From: Propionibacteriaceae bacterium
GTDB taxonomy: Bacteria; Actinomycetota; Actinomycetes; Propionibacteriales; Propionibacteriaceae
Length of the DNA stretch: 64,000 bases
Direction: 5' to 3'
Assembly (NCBI GenBank): GCA_025965155.1
Contig: JAOPXN010000090.1
Coordinates: 1 to 64,000, forward strand
Both the position numbers and the translations under genes were made by a program. Shown in pieces: positions 1 through 9,653 of the stretch. The notes below the pieces were generated by a model. The model worked only from the letters and a program-made list of their open reading frames with translations. It did not search any database and was not told the origin of the DNA. Within the stretch, counting starts at the first letter, position 1. Each line of letters starts with the position of its first letter.

Positions 1-836
1 GCCTCTACGTCGGTCACAACATGCGGCACATGCCGGTGGTGACCCAGATGCGAGACATCATCGCCTCCGGACGCATCGGTGAGGTGAAGTCGATCTGGTG
101 CCGGCACTTCGTCGGCCACGGCGGCGATTTCTATTTCAAGGACTGGCACGCCGACCGCCGCAACTCCACCGGGCTGCTGCTGCAGAAGGGCGCGCACGAC
201 CTGGACGTCATCCACTGGCTGGCCGGTGCCTACACCGAGCGGGTCTCGGCCATGGGCGCGCTGGCGGTGTACGGCGACATCACCGACCGGCGGGACCGCA
301 CCGGGGAGCGAATGGCCGACTGGTACAGCCTGGACAACTGGCCCCCCACAGAGCTCACCGGGCTCAACCCCGTCGTCGACGTCGAGGACATCTCGATGGT
401 GACCATGCAGCTCGACAACGGCACCCTGGCCTCGTACGAACAGTGCCATTTCACCCCCGACTACTGGCGCAACTACACAGTGATCGGTACCCGCGGCCGG
501 ATCGAGAACTTCGGCGACGGCCCCGGCGACACGATCGGGATCTGGGACCACCGGCACACCGGGTACGCGCCGCCGGAGGAGACCGTGGTGATCGCCGGCG
601 ACGCCAGTGGGCACGGCGGCGCCGACGCGCAGATGATCACCGAATTCCTCCGCTTCGCCCGCGAGGGCGGCCCAACCCAGACCTCGCCGGTTGCCGCCCG
701 GCAAGCCGTCGCGACCGCCCTGACCGCCACCGCGTCGCTGCGGGGCGACGGCTCGGCGCTGCCGATCCCACCGGTCCCCACCGCGCTGGTCGGCTACTTC
801 GAGGCAGGTCAGCCGGGCCGCGTCGGCTCCGACTGA
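1..836 (+). CDS. Gfo/Idh/MocA family oxidoreductase, 5'-truncated
   Basis: The reading frame is open from the window edge (codons LYVGHN precede the first internal ATG at 21), so the N-terminal Rossmann NAD(P)-binding half lies outside the window. What remains is the C-terminal part of a Gfo/Idh/MocA dehydrogenase: the KGAHDLDVIHWL stretch (residues about 51-62 from the internal ATG) matches the conserved helix bearing the catalytic His, followed by the beta-sheet substrate domain with VDVEDISMVTMQLDNG. Such enzymes oxidise or reduce sugars and cyclitols with NAD(P). The substrate cannot be told from this fragment. The gene converges with the ABC exporter genes; only 27 bp separate the two stop codons. 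Confidence 0.78.
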   Translation, partial: LYVGHNMRHMPVVTQMRDIIASGRIGEVKSIWCRHFVGHGGDFYFKDWHADRRNSTGLLLQKGAHDLDVIHWLAGAYTERVSAMGALAVYGDITDRRDRTGERMADWYSLDNWPPTELTGLNPVVDVEDISMVTMQLDNGTLASYEQCHFTPDYWRNYTVIGTRGRIENFGDGPGDTIGIWDHRHTGYAPPEETVVIAGDASGHGGADAQMITEFLRFAREGGPTQTSPVAARQAVATALTATASLRGDGSALPIPPVPTALVGYFEAGQPGRVGSD

Positions 837-863
837 CCTCCCCTGGGAACCACCGGCCCAGGC

Positions 864-2807
864 TCAGGAGGTCCAGGCCCGCCACAGCCGGGCGTACTCC
901 CCATTGGCTGCCACCAGCTCGTCGTGGCTGCCCAGTTCGGCGATCCGGCCGTCGATGACCACCGCAATCCGGTCCGCATCGTGCGCGGTGTGCAACCGGT
1001 GTGCGATCGCCACCACCGCCCGGCCCTCCAGCAGCGCGGCCATCGAGCCCTCCAGGTGACGGGCCGTACGCGGGTCGATCAGCGAGGTGGCCTCGTCCAG
1101 AACCAGCGTGTGCGGGTCCGCCACCACCAGCCGAGCCAGGGCGATCTGCTGGGCCTGCGCCGGGGTCAGGTTCAGGTTGCCCGACCCGAGCATCGTGTCC
1201 AGCCGCTCCGGTAGCCGTTGCACCCAGTCCCAGGCGTCGACGGCCTGCAGCGCCTCGATCACCGTCGAGTCCGGCGACGACTCCCGGGCCAGCACAATGT
1301 TGTCGCGGATGGTGCCCACGAACACGTGATGCTCCTGGGTCACCAGCGCGACCTGAGTGCGCAGCACGTCCAGCGGGAGCGCGGTCAGGTCGACATTCCC
1401 GACGGTGACCGACCCAGTCCGCGGCCCGTTGATGCCCGACAGCAGCCGACCCAACGTCGACTTGCCGGAGCCACTCGGCCCGACCACCGCCAGCCGCTCC
1501 CCCGGCTCCAGCACCAGGTCGACGCCGTGCAGGACGTCGTGCCCCTCACGGTAGGCGAACCGCAGGTCCTCGGCCACGATCTGGTCACCGCGCGGCAGCT
1601 CATCGCCCGCCTCGCGATCCTGCGGCACCGAAGCGATCCCGAGCAGCCGGGTGGTGGACGCGATCCCGACCTGCAACCGGTCGACGTTCTGGATCAGCCG
1701 GTCCAGCGGTTCGATCACTGCCTGGATGTACAGCGTTGCCGCGGTGATCTGACCCAGCGTCACCCACCCGTTCAGATACCCGTACCCGCCGAGGATCAAG
1801 GTCAGCACCAGCGGCGAGTTGTACGCGAGGTCGATCACCGCGAACAGCAGGTTACGCAGCGCCATGGTGTAGCGCTCCGCCTGCGCCGAGACCGCGATGT
1901 CCTCGTCGCTGCGCTCGATCCGCGACCGCTGCAGGCCCAGAGCTTCGACCGTCCGGGCACCCTCCACCGTCTCGGTCAGCGTCGTGTTGATCTGTGAGTA
2001 CGTGCCGCCCTCGGTGATATAGCCCATCGGCGCCCGCAGCAGATAGCGACGGACGCTGATGATCAGCAACGGCGCCACAACCACCAGCGGCAGGGCCAGC
2101 AACGCGGAGTTCAAGAACATCGCGACCACGGTCAGAACCGTCGTCACGGCCGCGATCAACGCCTCCGGCAAGCCATACCGCACACTCTCACTCATCGTCC
2201 CGACGTCGCGGGTGACGCGGGTGACCAGGTCGCCCGAGCTGGCGCTCTCCACCCGTCCCAGCGGCAGTCCGAGCACGGTACGGACCACGTACTCGCGGGC
2301 CGAGGCCAGGATGTCCTGCCCGAACACGGCTGAGATCCAGCGGGCCAGGAAGGTCATCAGTGCCTGCACCAGCACGACACCGGCTACCGCAAGGGCGAGC
2401 CCGTTCAACGTCGCGGTCACCGATCCGGTCCCGGACACGGCATCCACCAGGGCGCCGAGCAACCGCGGCACCACCAGGCCGGCCACGGCCGCCGCGGCGT
2501 TCAGCAGCAGCACGCCGACGACCAGCGCCCGCCGGGAGCCCAGCAGACCTTTGACGAAGCCGATCACGGCACTCCGCGGTGCCACCGGGAGGCCGCGTTC
2601 GGGGTGCCGGGACGAGGCGAAGAAGTCCCGCGCCCGCTGCTCGCGCAGCAGGTGGCGGGCCTTCCAGGCCCTCAGCCTGCTGACGATGGTGCCCTCGGTC
2701 GGCGGAATCAGAGCCGCCGGTACGCGGGACTCAGCCGGACCGCTACGCCACGTCTCCGCCGAGCCGCTCAGCTGCGGCGACCCGTCAGCCAGCTTCAGCT
2801 CAGACAT
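864..2807 (-). CDS. Heterodimeric ABC exporter subunit with canonical Walker A but degenerate signature
   Basis: Type I ABC exporter half of 647 residues: an N-terminal six-helix membrane domain, then an ATP-binding domain. Walker A (GPSGSGKST), Walker B with catalytic Glu (TLVLDEATS) and the switch His (IAHRL) are intact, but the LSGGQ signature is replaced by LTPAQ. The neighbouring subunit has the reverse defects, so the two should form a heterodimer with one hydrolytic site. I chose the ATG at 2807, not the longer frame, because a GGAGG lies just upstream and it overlaps the preceding gene by 8 bp, giving translational coupling. Likely exports a lipid, peptide or drug; the substrate is unknown. 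Confidence 0.88.
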   Translation of the reverse strand: MSELKLADGSPQLSGSAETWRSGPAESRVPAALIPPTEGTIVSRLRAWKARHLLREQRARDFFASSRHPERGLPVAPRSAVIGFVKGLLGSRRALVVGVLLLNAAAAVAGLVVPRLLGALVDAVSGTGSVTATLNGLALAVAGVVLVQALMTFLARWISAVFGQDILASAREYVVRTVLGLPLGRVESASSGDLVTRVTRDVGTMSESVRYGLPEALIAAVTTVLTVVAMFLNSALLALPLVVVAPLLIISVRRYLLRAPMGYITEGGTYSQINTTLTETVEGARTVEALGLQRSRIERSDEDIAVSAQAERYTMALRNLLFAVIDLAYNSPLVLTLILGGYGYLNGWVTLGQITAATLYIQAVIEPLDRLIQNVDRLQVGIASTTRLLGIASVPQDREAGDELPRGDQIVAEDLRFAYREGHDVLHGVDLVLEPGERLAVVGPSGSGKSTLGRLLSGINGPRTGSVTVGNVDLTALPLDVLRTQVALVTQEHHVFVGTIRDNIVLARESSPDSTVIEALQAVDAWDWVQRLPERLDTMLGSGNLNLTPAQAQQIALARLVVADPHTLVLDEATSLIDPRTARHLEGSMAALLEGRAVVAIAHRLHTAHDADRIAVVIDGRIAELGSHDELVAANGEYARLWRAWTS

Positions 2808-4710
2808 CGACAACCTCCTCCATGCCACGGACAACCACCTGCCGGTAGTCCGGGTTGCGTTCCAACAACTCCTCATGCGTTCCCTGATCGACCACCCGGC
2901 CGCCGCTCATTAAGGCGACCCGGTCGGCGTAGTGCAACAGCAGCGGCGAGACGCTCATCACGATGGTCGTCCGGCCGGCTCGGTGCGCGGTCAGCCGCTG
3001 AGCAATCAGCGCCTCGGTGTGGGCGTCGACGGCCGACGTCGGCTCAACCAGGACCAGGATCTGCGGGTCCACGGCGATGGCCCGCGCCAGCATCAGCCGC
3101 TGCCGTTGACCGCCGGACAGCCCACGGCCGCGTTCGTCGATGGTGCCTTGCCAGCCCCCCGGCATGGCCTCGAAGACGTCCTCGGCCGCCGCTGTGTGCA
3201 GCGCCTGCTCCGCCTGCTCCCGGCTCAGCTGCCCATGCGGGTCGATCGCCGTCTGCAGCGTGCCCGCGAACACCAGGCCGGCGGTGTCGCTCACCAGGAT
3301 GTGCCGCCGGACGTCCTGGATAGCCGAGTCGGCCAGATCCACCGGACCCACCTCGACACCCCACTGCCGGTCGGTGACCGCCTGGTCGCGGGCCACCAAC
3401 CGGGCCAAGGCTTCCGCCTGACGGGCTCGTTCCGCCCGGGCCCGCTTGCCCTTGATCCGCTCGTCGATGTTGAGGCTGATGGGATCGGTCTCGGTCGGCA
3501 GATAGCGGCCCAGCCGGTCGGCCAGCGCCGCCGAGTCGTCCGGGACGGCCGACACCACGATGGTCAGCAGCCCCGGCTCACCGACGAAGCCGGTCTCCAG
3601 ATCCCGGATCGTGGCACCAGCGGGCAGCTGGAGCGGGGTGGCGGGCTCGCGCCACGGCGGTTGCTGGCCGAGCACGGCGATCGTCTTGCGCGCCGAGACG
3701 AGGCAGCGGACCCATTTCTGCGCCAGCTCGAAGAAGGTCTGGATCGGCCACACCATGAACAGGGCGTACCCGAAGAAGCTGATCAGCTGGCCGACTGTCA
3801 GGTCGCCCGCGGCCACCTGCCGGGCACCCAGCCAGGTAAGCGTCACCAGGAACAGTCCCGCGAACAAGACCCCGGTGGCGTCCACCGCGGCCTGCCAGGT
3901 ACCCGCCGCCACCCCGGACCGCCGTACGGTCTGGGACTGCACCTCGTAGTTCCGGGCGAACGTACGCTCGCCGCCGATCCCACGCAGGATCCGCAGACCG
4001 GCCACGATGTCGGTCGCCATCGAGGTCAGGGCCGAGGAGGTGCTGCGTTCGAGCGCCTGGCGCCGCTCCAGCGGCTTCAGCAACGGCAGCGCGAACAGAA
4101 CCAGGAGCGGAGCAGCGATCAGCACCACGACGCCCAGTTGCACCGACGTGTTGAGGATGATCCCGGCCACCAGGAGGTACGCAATGCCCGCGCCGACGGC
4201 GCGCGTCAGCACCTCACTGATCGCGCCGAACTGGTCGGAGTCGCTCGAGGACACACTGATGATCTCCCCGGTCGGTATCCGCTGCGGCTGGATGTGCCCC
4301 ATCTGCGTGGTCTTCCGGGTGACCAGCTTGGTCAACCCGTACATCGCGACCAGCCAGCTGCGCACGATCAGGCTGTGCCGGATCACGCCCGCAGCGGCGC
4401 CCAGCACGATGATCCCCAGCAAGATCAGGGACCAGTCGATCACCGCGGAGAGGTTCCGTGGCGTGATGCCGTCGTCGACGGCCCGCCCCACCAGGTACGG
4501 GCCGATCGACCCGGGCAGGAACTGGATCAGCGCGATGAAGGAGGACGCGATCAGCACCGACGCCTGCTGCCGCAGCATCCAGCGCAGGAACCGGCTAGCG
4601 CTTCGGGTGTCCGGGTCGGCGAAGTTGCGGGTCGACGAACGGCGCCGAGCGGTGTCCGCTGACGATGAGCTGGGCTGGAAGTCCGGGACCACCGGAGGGA
4701 AATCATGCAT
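2800..4710 (-). CDS. Heterodimeric ABC exporter subunit with degenerate ATP site
   Basis: First gene of the two-gene exporter operon, 636 residues: membrane domain roughly 45-340, ATP-binding domain after 370. The signature LSGGQRQRL is perfect, but the Walker A lysine loop is missing (TIVVSAVPDDSAALADRL occupies the position), Walker B ends in VEP instead of DE, and the switch His is absent (IVMSVSPL). An insertion rich in Arg/Lys (KGKRARAERARQ) follows the lost Walker A. By analogy with heterodimeric exporters such as TM287/288 and BmrCD, its signature should complete the active site built by the Walker A of the partner. The ATG at 4710 lacks an obvious Shine-Dalgarno. Confidence 0.88.
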   Translation of the reverse strand: MHDFPPVVPDFQPSSSSADTARRRSSTRNFADPDTRSASRFLRWMLRQQASVLIASSFIALIQFLPGSIGPYLVGRAVDDGITPRNLSAVIDWSLILLGIIVLGAAAGVIRHSLIVRSWLVAMYGLTKLVTRKTTQMGHIQPQRIPTGEIISVSSSDSDQFGAISEVLTRAVGAGIAYLLVAGIILNTSVQLGVVVLIAAPLLVLFALPLLKPLERRQALERSTSSALTSMATDIVAGLRILRGIGGERTFARNYEVQSQTVRRSGVAAGTWQAAVDATGVLFAGLFLVTLTWLGARQVAAGDLTVGQLISFFGYALFMVWPIQTFFELAQKWVRCLVSARKTIAVLGQQPPWREPATPLQLPAGATIRDLETGFVGEPGLLTIVVSAVPDDSAALADRLGRYLPTETDPISLNIDERIKGKRARAERARQAEALARLVARDQAVTDRQWGVEVGPVDLADSAIQDVRRHILVSDTAGLVFAGTLQTAIDPHGQLSREQAEQALHTAAAEDVFEAMPGGWQGTIDERGRGLSGGQRQRLMLARAIAVDPQILVLVEPTSAVDAHTEALIAQRLTAHRAGRTTIVMSVSPLLLHYADRVALMSGGRVVDQGTHEELLERNPDYRQVVVRGMEEVVDV

Positions 4711-4786
4711 GACCGGACAACTCTATGGTGCCCCAACGACAGTCTCCACCGGATTAATCACCGGCCAACACCCGCTCCACCGTCAG

Positions 4787-4806
4787 ATCGACGGCAATCC
4801 GTCGAT
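4787..4806. promoter_or_regulatory. 8-bp inverted repeat between divergent ABC and SDR genes
   Basis: ATCGACGG-CAAT-CCGTCGAT is a perfect inverted repeat in the 183-bp space between the divergently transcribed exporter operon and the SDR gene. It could be an operator or a short hairpin. No regulator gene is adjacent, so function is only inferred from position. Confidence 0.3.
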
Positions 4807-4893
4807 GAGGACCGTTCCATGATCAGCTGCGGACTAGGATCCGGCTCCTTTGGGTAGCAGGGCGGCACCCTACGAACGAAAGGTGTGCCACTG

Positions 4894-5712
4894 ATGTCCA
4901 CTTCTCCCGCCCAGTCACAGTTCTCCCCTCGGACGGCCATCGTCACCGGCTCGGACTCCGGCATCGGTCGCGCCATCGCCGTAGCCCTCGCCGAGGCAGG
5001 CCTGGACGTCGGAGTCACCTGGCACAACGACGAGGGGGGTGCGGAGGAAACGGCGCAGGAGGTCCGCTCGCACGGCCAGCAGGCGTTCGTCGCGCAGCTG
5101 GACACCACTGACCTGGCCGGCTGCGGCGACGTCATCGACGAGCTCACCACCCAGCTCGGTGGCGTGGACGTCTTCGTCAACAACTCCGGCACCGGAGACA
5201 GCGCACCGCTGCTGGATCTCACCCTCGATCAGTGGCGGCACACCGTCGCGGCCGACCTGGACGGGGCCTTCGTCTGCATCCAGCGCGCGGCCCGGAGCAT
5301 GGTCAAGGCCGGCCGGGGCGGTCGGATCATCGCCATCACCAGCGTGCATGAGCACCAGCCTCGGGTGGGTTCCAGCGCGTACGACGCGGCAAAGCACGGA
5401 CTCGGAGGCTTGATCAAGACCATCGCCCTCGAGCTCGGGATCCATCGGATCACCGCGAACTCGGTGGCCCCCGGGGAGATTGCGACTCCGATGACCGGCC
5501 AGACCGACGAGGATCCGACCACCACCGAACGCCCCGGGATTCCGCTGGGCCGCCCGGGTGATGCCCGCGAGATCGCCGCGGTGGTCGCCTTCCTCGCCTC
5601 GCCACAGGCCAGCTATGTCACCGGCGTCTCCTGGCCGGTGGACGGCGGCATGCTGCAGATGGGTCCCCAGGCCGGGTCGCATCTGAAGAGCCACGACTGG
5701 CGAGAGGTCTGA
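4894..5712 (+). CDS. Short-chain dehydrogenase/reductase (SDR) family oxidoreductase
   Basis: Classical SDR of 272 residues. It shows the TGSDSGIGRA cofactor-binding loop near the N-terminus, NNSGTGD (the NNAG equivalent), an active-site Ser region (IAITSVHEHQP), the YDAAKHG catalytic Tyr-Lys pair, and a PGEIATPM segment after it. The C-terminal VDGG motif is present. A GAAAGG about 10 bases upstream favours the ATG at 4894 over the GTG at 4885. NAD(P)H-dependent carbonyl/alcohol interconversion is expected; the substrate is not evident. It stands alone, divergent from the ABC operon. Confidence 0.88.
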   Translation: MSTSPAQSQFSPRTAIVTGSDSGIGRAIAVALAEAGLDVGVTWHNDEGGAEETAQEVRSHGQQAFVAQLDTTDLAGCGDVIDELTTQLGGVDVFVNNSGTGDSAPLLDLTLDQWRHTVAADLDGAFVCIQRAARSMVKAGRGGRIIAITSVHEHQPRVGSSAYDAAKHGLGGLIKTIALELGIHRITANSVAPGEIATPMTGQTDEDPTTTERPGIPLGRPGDAREIAAVVAFLASPQASYVTGVSWPVDGGMLQMGPQAGSHLKSHDWREV

Positions 5713-5787
5713 GCCGCTCCACCGGCTCTCACTCGGCGGATCTCGGCCCGGCGCGCCCCTCAATAACCTCCACCGGACAATGGTGGG

Positions 5788-6765
5788 GTGCAGACGACCC
5801 TGGAAACCGGCCCGGAGCTGACCTGCTCGCAGTGGTCGCTGGACCTGGCCGAGCCTTTGGCGGGTACGGCGAGCCCCACGCGCGGCTACCTCCTGATCGA
5901 GCAGAGCGGGCCGTGGGGCCGCGACGCACTCGTCGACAGCGCCCTCGACCCGGCTCTCACCGCCACGCTGACGGCTGAGCTCGGTCCGCGTGGTCTCACT
6001 CCACTGTTGATCAGGCGGCCTGGCCGCTCCCCTGACCGGACGCATCGCGGCGGTCGGCAGGTCTTCGCCGCCGTTCTGGGTGACGAGCCCGTCACCGTCG
6101 CGTTCCGGGTTGCCGACGTGGCCGAGCTTGCCTCGCTGAGCTGGGCCCAGTTCGAGGCGGCCGGACTGCCTCAGATCCATCCGGACGCCGTCCCGGTCAC
6201 AGCTGGCCTAGCGCTGGTCTGCGCGCACGCCCGCCGCGACCGCTGCTGCGCCGCCAAGGGACGCCCGCTGGCCGGGTACCTTGATCAACTTCTGCGATCG
6301 GAGTCCGCTGCGACCTCGTACGAACCGGTCTGGGAGTGCAGTCATCTGGGCGGGCACCGGCTGGCCCCCACCGCGCTGCTGCTCCCGATTGGCGCCGTCT
6401 ACGGCCGGTTGGACCAGCAGAGCCTGTACGCCGCCCACCAGGCGGCCCAGAACAGCCGGGTGGTCCCGGACCTGTTGCGCGGGATGGCCCGTTACTCCAA
6501 GCCGGTGCAGGCAGCGGAGGTCGCGGTCCGCCTCCGGGCCGGCATCGACGCCGTCGATTACCCTGAGCTCGTCGACCGGTCCACCGACGGAGAGCTCAGC
6601 ACGGTGCTCTTCCGAGACGCTGCCGGCCGCTACTGGCGGGTGGTCGTTCGGGAGCAGCCTGTGGCGATCGCGCGGCCGGAGTCCTGCGCCAAGTCCCCGG
6701 CCCGGCCGACTGTGTGCACCGTGGAACAGGTCGTGTCGGTGGCTGGACCTAGGATCGATGCATGA
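5788..6765 (+). CDS. Sucrase/ferredoxin-like (Suc_Fer) family protein
   Basis: This 325-residue protein carries the hallmarks of the Suc_Fer-like family (thioredoxin-like [2Fe-2S] ferredoxin fold): a CAHARRDRCC cluster near residue 150 and an ECSHLGGHRLAPT segment about 40 residues later, supplying the Cys/His residues that bind the cluster. The middle FAAVLGDEPVT region is also typical. Start is a GTG. Its stop overlaps the ATG of bpa (ATGA), so the two are translationally coupled. Biochemical function is poorly defined across the family; an electron-transfer role is an inference. Confidence 0.82.
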   Translation: MQTTLETGPELTCSQWSLDLAEPLAGTASPTRGYLLIEQSGPWGRDALVDSALDPALTATLTAELGPRGLTPLLIRRPGRSPDRTHRGGRQVFAAVLGDEPVTVAFRVADVAELASLSWAQFEAAGLPQIHPDAVPVTAGLALVCAHARRDRCCAAKGRPLAGYLDQLLRSESAATSYEPVWECSHLGGHRLAPTALLLPIGAVYGRLDQQSLYAAHQAAQNSRVVPDLLRGMARYSKPVQAAEVAVRLRAGIDAVDYPELVDRSTDGELSTVLFRDAAGRYWRVVVREQPVAIARPESCAKSPARPTVCTVEQVVSVAGPRIDA

Positions 6766-7373
6766 GTACCAACCAGAGTCCCGAACAGGAGCAGGCCGGG
6801 CCACCGCAGGGTGTGGCCGGATCTACCGATGACGGACGGGTGTACGTGGTAACCCCCAACTCGATGGCCGTGGAAGGTCCTCCCCCGGTGGAAGTGCAGA
6901 CGGATGAGGACATCAGCAAGTCCGTCACCCAGATGGTGGAGCAGCCGGCCAAGGTGATGCGGATCGGCAACATGATCCGCCAGCTGCTGGACGAAGTGAA
7001 GGCGGCGCCCTTGGACGACGCGAGTCGGCAGCGTCTCGGCAAGATTCATCAGGCCTCCATCGCCGAGCTGAAGGAAGGCCTGTCGCCGGAGCTGGTGGAG
7101 GAGCTGGAGCGGATCACGTTGCCGTTCAGCGAAGACGCCACCCCGACCGACGCCGAGCTCCGGATCGCGCAGGCTCAGCTGGTTGGGTGGCTTGAGGGTC
7201 TTTTCCACGGCCTTCAGACTGCGTTGTTCGCTCAGCAGATGGCGGCCCGCGCGCAGCTGGAGCAGATGCGCCGCGCCCTGCCGGCCGGCGTCAACCCAGA
7301 TGGCCCCGGATCCCAGGGCGCGCACATCCCGCCGAAGCCCCGTGCGCAGGGCACGGACGGGATGTATCTGTAG
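6762..7373 (+). CDS. bpa: Bacterial proteasome activator Bpa/PafE
   Basis: A 203-residue DUF2587 protein: a disordered acidic N-terminus, then a helical core (SVTQMVEQPAKVMRIGNMIRQ onward) that in Bpa forms the dodecameric ring, and a C-terminal GMYL. That tail corresponds to the GQYL motif of mycobacterial PafE/Bpa that docks into the alpha-ring of the 20S proteasome to open the gate without ATP. Its presence implies that this organism has a 20S proteasome, although prcA/prcB are not in this window. Translation is coupled to the upstream Suc_Fer gene by a 4-bp overlap. Confidence 0.93.
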   Translation: MSTNQSPEQEQAGPPQGVAGSTDDGRVYVVTPNSMAVEGPPPVEVQTDEDISKSVTQMVEQPAKVMRIGNMIRQLLDEVKAAPLDDASRQRLGKIHQASIAELKEGLSPELVEELERITLPFSEDATPTDAELRIAQAQLVGWLEGLFHGLQTALFAQQMAARAQLEQMRRALPAGVNPDGPGSQGAHIPPKPRAQGTDGMYL

Positions 7374-7447
7374 CTCATCGGCTGCCACTCCGCGTGCCGC
7401 GGTGGTGTCCGGAGCCGCCGGATCGACCTGCTCGGAGGAACCGTCGC

Positions 7448-8251
7448 TCAGCCGAACCAGCGTCGAAGCTCCTGCACCGTGCCGCCATCGGCGAAGCTGC
7501 CGGTGACCTGAGTCGCCGCGTCCTTGACCTCATCGGGTGCGTCTCCCAACGCCACCCCGCGGCCCGCCCAGGTCAGCATCTCGATGTCGTTGCGGCCATC
7601 ACCCAGAGCCAGCACGTCGGCGGCGGCGACACCGAGGTCGGCGGCGATATCGATCAGCGCCGTCGCCTTGTTTACTCCCTCGGGTGCGATGTCGAGCCAG
7701 GCGCTCCACCCGACGAAGTACGTCACCCCGTGCAGCCCGAGCTGCTTAGCCAGCTCGATGAAGTCGGTGTCGGAGCGGTGCGGGTCCCGCAGGATGACGC
7801 GGGTCACCGGTCGTGAGGAGAGCTGGCTGACGTCCTCGATGATCATCTCGCCGGTGAGGTCGCCGTCGGGGAAGTGGCTGTTCAGCCGATAGCCGCGGCC
7901 GACCTCCTCCACCGCGATCAACGTCCCGGGGGCGAGCTCTTCGACGCTGTTGATTACCGCGGACGGGTCAAAAGTGATCGCCTGGACGATCTCCTGCGGC
8001 GGGTAGTTGACGATGACTGCGCCGTTGGAGGAGATCGACGGGCCGGACGGCAGGCCGAGGTGGTCGAAGATCGGCTGCGTCCCGTGCCAGCTGCGCCCGG
8101 TGGCCAGCACGACCGGCACGCCCGCCACCACGACGGCGTGGATGGCATCACGGATTTGCTCCGGCATGGTGCCGTCGTAGTCCACCACCGTGCCGTCGAT
8201 GTCGAGGGCGACCAGCTTGGGACGCCAGTTCAGGTCGTGAGTGCGGCTCAT
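7448..8251 (-). CDS. HAD-superfamily phosphatase, Cof/YbiV type
   Basis: 267-residue HAD hydrolase. Motif I is [13 protein letters not shown] near residue 15, motif II is ATGRS, and motif IV is [10 protein letters not shown], giving the catalytic Asp nucleophile and Mg-binding acids. The large C2-type cap (IIB) in between is typical of Cof-like sugar-phosphate or flavin/phosphate phosphatases. I start at the ATG at 8251 because it overlaps the stop of serS by 4 bp; the longer frame upstream is a shadow of serS. Substrate unknown. Confidence 0.88.
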   Translation of the reverse strand: MSRTHDLNWRPKLVALDIDGTVVDYDGTMPEQIRDAIHAVVVAGVPVVLATGRSWHGTQPIFDHLGLPSGPSISSNGAVIVNYPPQEIVQAITFDPSAVINSVEELAPGTLIAVEEVGRGYRLNSHFPDGDLTGEMIIEDVSQLSSRPVTRVILRDPHRSDTDFIELAKQLGLHGVTYFVGWSAWLDIAPEGVNKATALIDIAADLGVAAADVLALGDGRNDIEMLTWAGRGVALGDAPDEVKDAATQVTGSFADGGTVQELRRWFG

Positions 8252-9522
8252 GAAACAGGTGTGAGCAGCTCGCGGCCACCGAGATAGGGGCGTAGCGCCT
8301 CGGGGATCCGAACCGAGCCGTCGGGCTGCTGATGGTTCTCCAAGATCATGATGATGGTCCGGGTCATCGCGCACAGGGTGCCGTTCAAGGTAGCGACTGG
8401 AGCAGTGCCGCTGTCGAACCGGGCTCGGATGTTCAGCCGCCGGGCTTGGAACTCGGCACAGTTGGAGGTCGAGGTGATCTCCCGGTAGCGGTCCTGGGTC
8501 GGCAGCCATCCGTAGCAGTCGAACTTGCGGACGGCGCTCAGCCCTAGGTCGCCACCGGCAAGGTCCAGCACCTGGAACGGGATCTCCAGGGCGGTGATGA
8601 ACTCCTTCTCCCACTCCAGCAGCCGGGCATGCTCCGTCGCTGCCTCGGCCGGGTCGCAGTAGACGAACATCTCCACCTTGTCGAACCAGTGCACCCGGAA
8701 GATGCCTCGGGTGTCCTTGCCGTGAGATCCGGCCTCCCGGCGGTAGCTCGGGCTGTAGCCGGCGTAGCGCAGCGGAAGCTTGGCAGCGTCCAGGATCTCG
8801 TCGGAGTGGTACGCGGCCAGCGGCACCTCTGCGGTACCGACGAGGTACAGATCATCCTGCTCAAGGTGGTAGACGTCCTGCGCCGCCTGGCCGAGGAACC
8901 CGGTCCCCTCCATCGCCTGCGGCTTCACCAGCGCCGGCGGGATCATCGGGGTGAACCCGTGCCGGATTGCCGAGGCCATGGCAAAGTTGACCAACGCCAG
9001 CTCCAGCTCCGCGCCCTGCCCGGTCAGGTAGTAGAACCGAGAGCCCGACACCTTGGCGCCGCGCTCGGTGTCGATCGCGCCGAGAATCTGGCCCAGCTCC
9101 AGGTGATCACGTGGCTCGAACCCTTCGGCGGCGAAGTCCCGCGGGGTGCCGTGGGTCTCCAGCACGACATAGTCGTCCTCGCCGCCAACCGGGACACCGT
9201 CCTGGACCAGGTTCCCGACCCCGAGCAGCAGTCGATGGAAGGTGGCGGCGGCCTCGTTCTGCGCCACGTCCGCCTTCTTGACCTGCTCGGCCAACTCCTT
9301 GGTCCGGGCCAGCAGCGCGACCCGCTCATCACCTTGTGCACGCGACACCTGCTTGCCGAGGTCTTTCTGCGCGGCCCGCAGCGCCTCATACTGGCCGATG
9401 GCGCTCCGCCGGCTCTCCTCCGCCGCCAAGAGGTCATCGACGACCGACTCCGAGTCACCACGCGCACGCTGTGAGGCTCGGACACGGTCTGGGTCTTGAC
9501 GAAGAACCTTGGCATCGATCAC
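8248..9522 (-). CDS. serS: Seryl-tRNA synthetase
   Basis: Full-length 424-residue class II synthetase charging tRNA-Ser (and initiating selenocysteine where present). The N-terminal coiled-coil tRNA-binding arm spans about residues 30-100. The catalytic core shows [16 protein letters not shown], the motif 2 loop with [17 protein letters not shown] and [21 protein letters not shown], and motif 3 [19 protein letters not shown] with the conserved ATP-binding Arg. It is the promoter-proximal gene of a two-gene unit with the HAD phosphatase, linked by a 4-bp overlap. Confidence 0.97.
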   Translation of the reverse strand: MIDAKVLRQDPDRVRASQRARGDSESVVDDLLAAEESRRSAIGQYEALRAAQKDLGKQVSRAQGDERVALLARTKELAEQVKKADVAQNEAAATFHRLLLGVGNLVQDGVPVGGEDDYVVLETHGTPRDFAAEGFEPRDHLELGQILGAIDTERGAKVSGSRFYYLTGQGAELELALVNFAMASAIRHGFTPMIPPALVKPQAMEGTGFLGQAAQDVYHLEQDDLYLVGTAEVPLAAYHSDEILDAAKLPLRYAGYSPSYRREAGSHGKDTRGIFRVHWFDKVEMFVYCDPAEAATEHARLLEWEKEFITALEIPFQVLDLAGGDLGLSAVRKFDCYGWLPTQDRYREITSTSNCAEFQARRLNIRARFDSGTAPVATLNGTLCAMTRTIIMILENHQQPDGSVRIPEALRPYLGGRELLTPVS

Positions 9523-9653
9523 ACAGCCAGCCTATCCAGCCGTCGCGGGATCGGCATTCCGATACTTCACAGCGCCGCCGCTGGGTACGGGTCGGTGGAG
9601 CCCTCGGGCACAGCCCGTCGGTTCGGCACCCGCCGCAATGAAAGGATGGCCCG

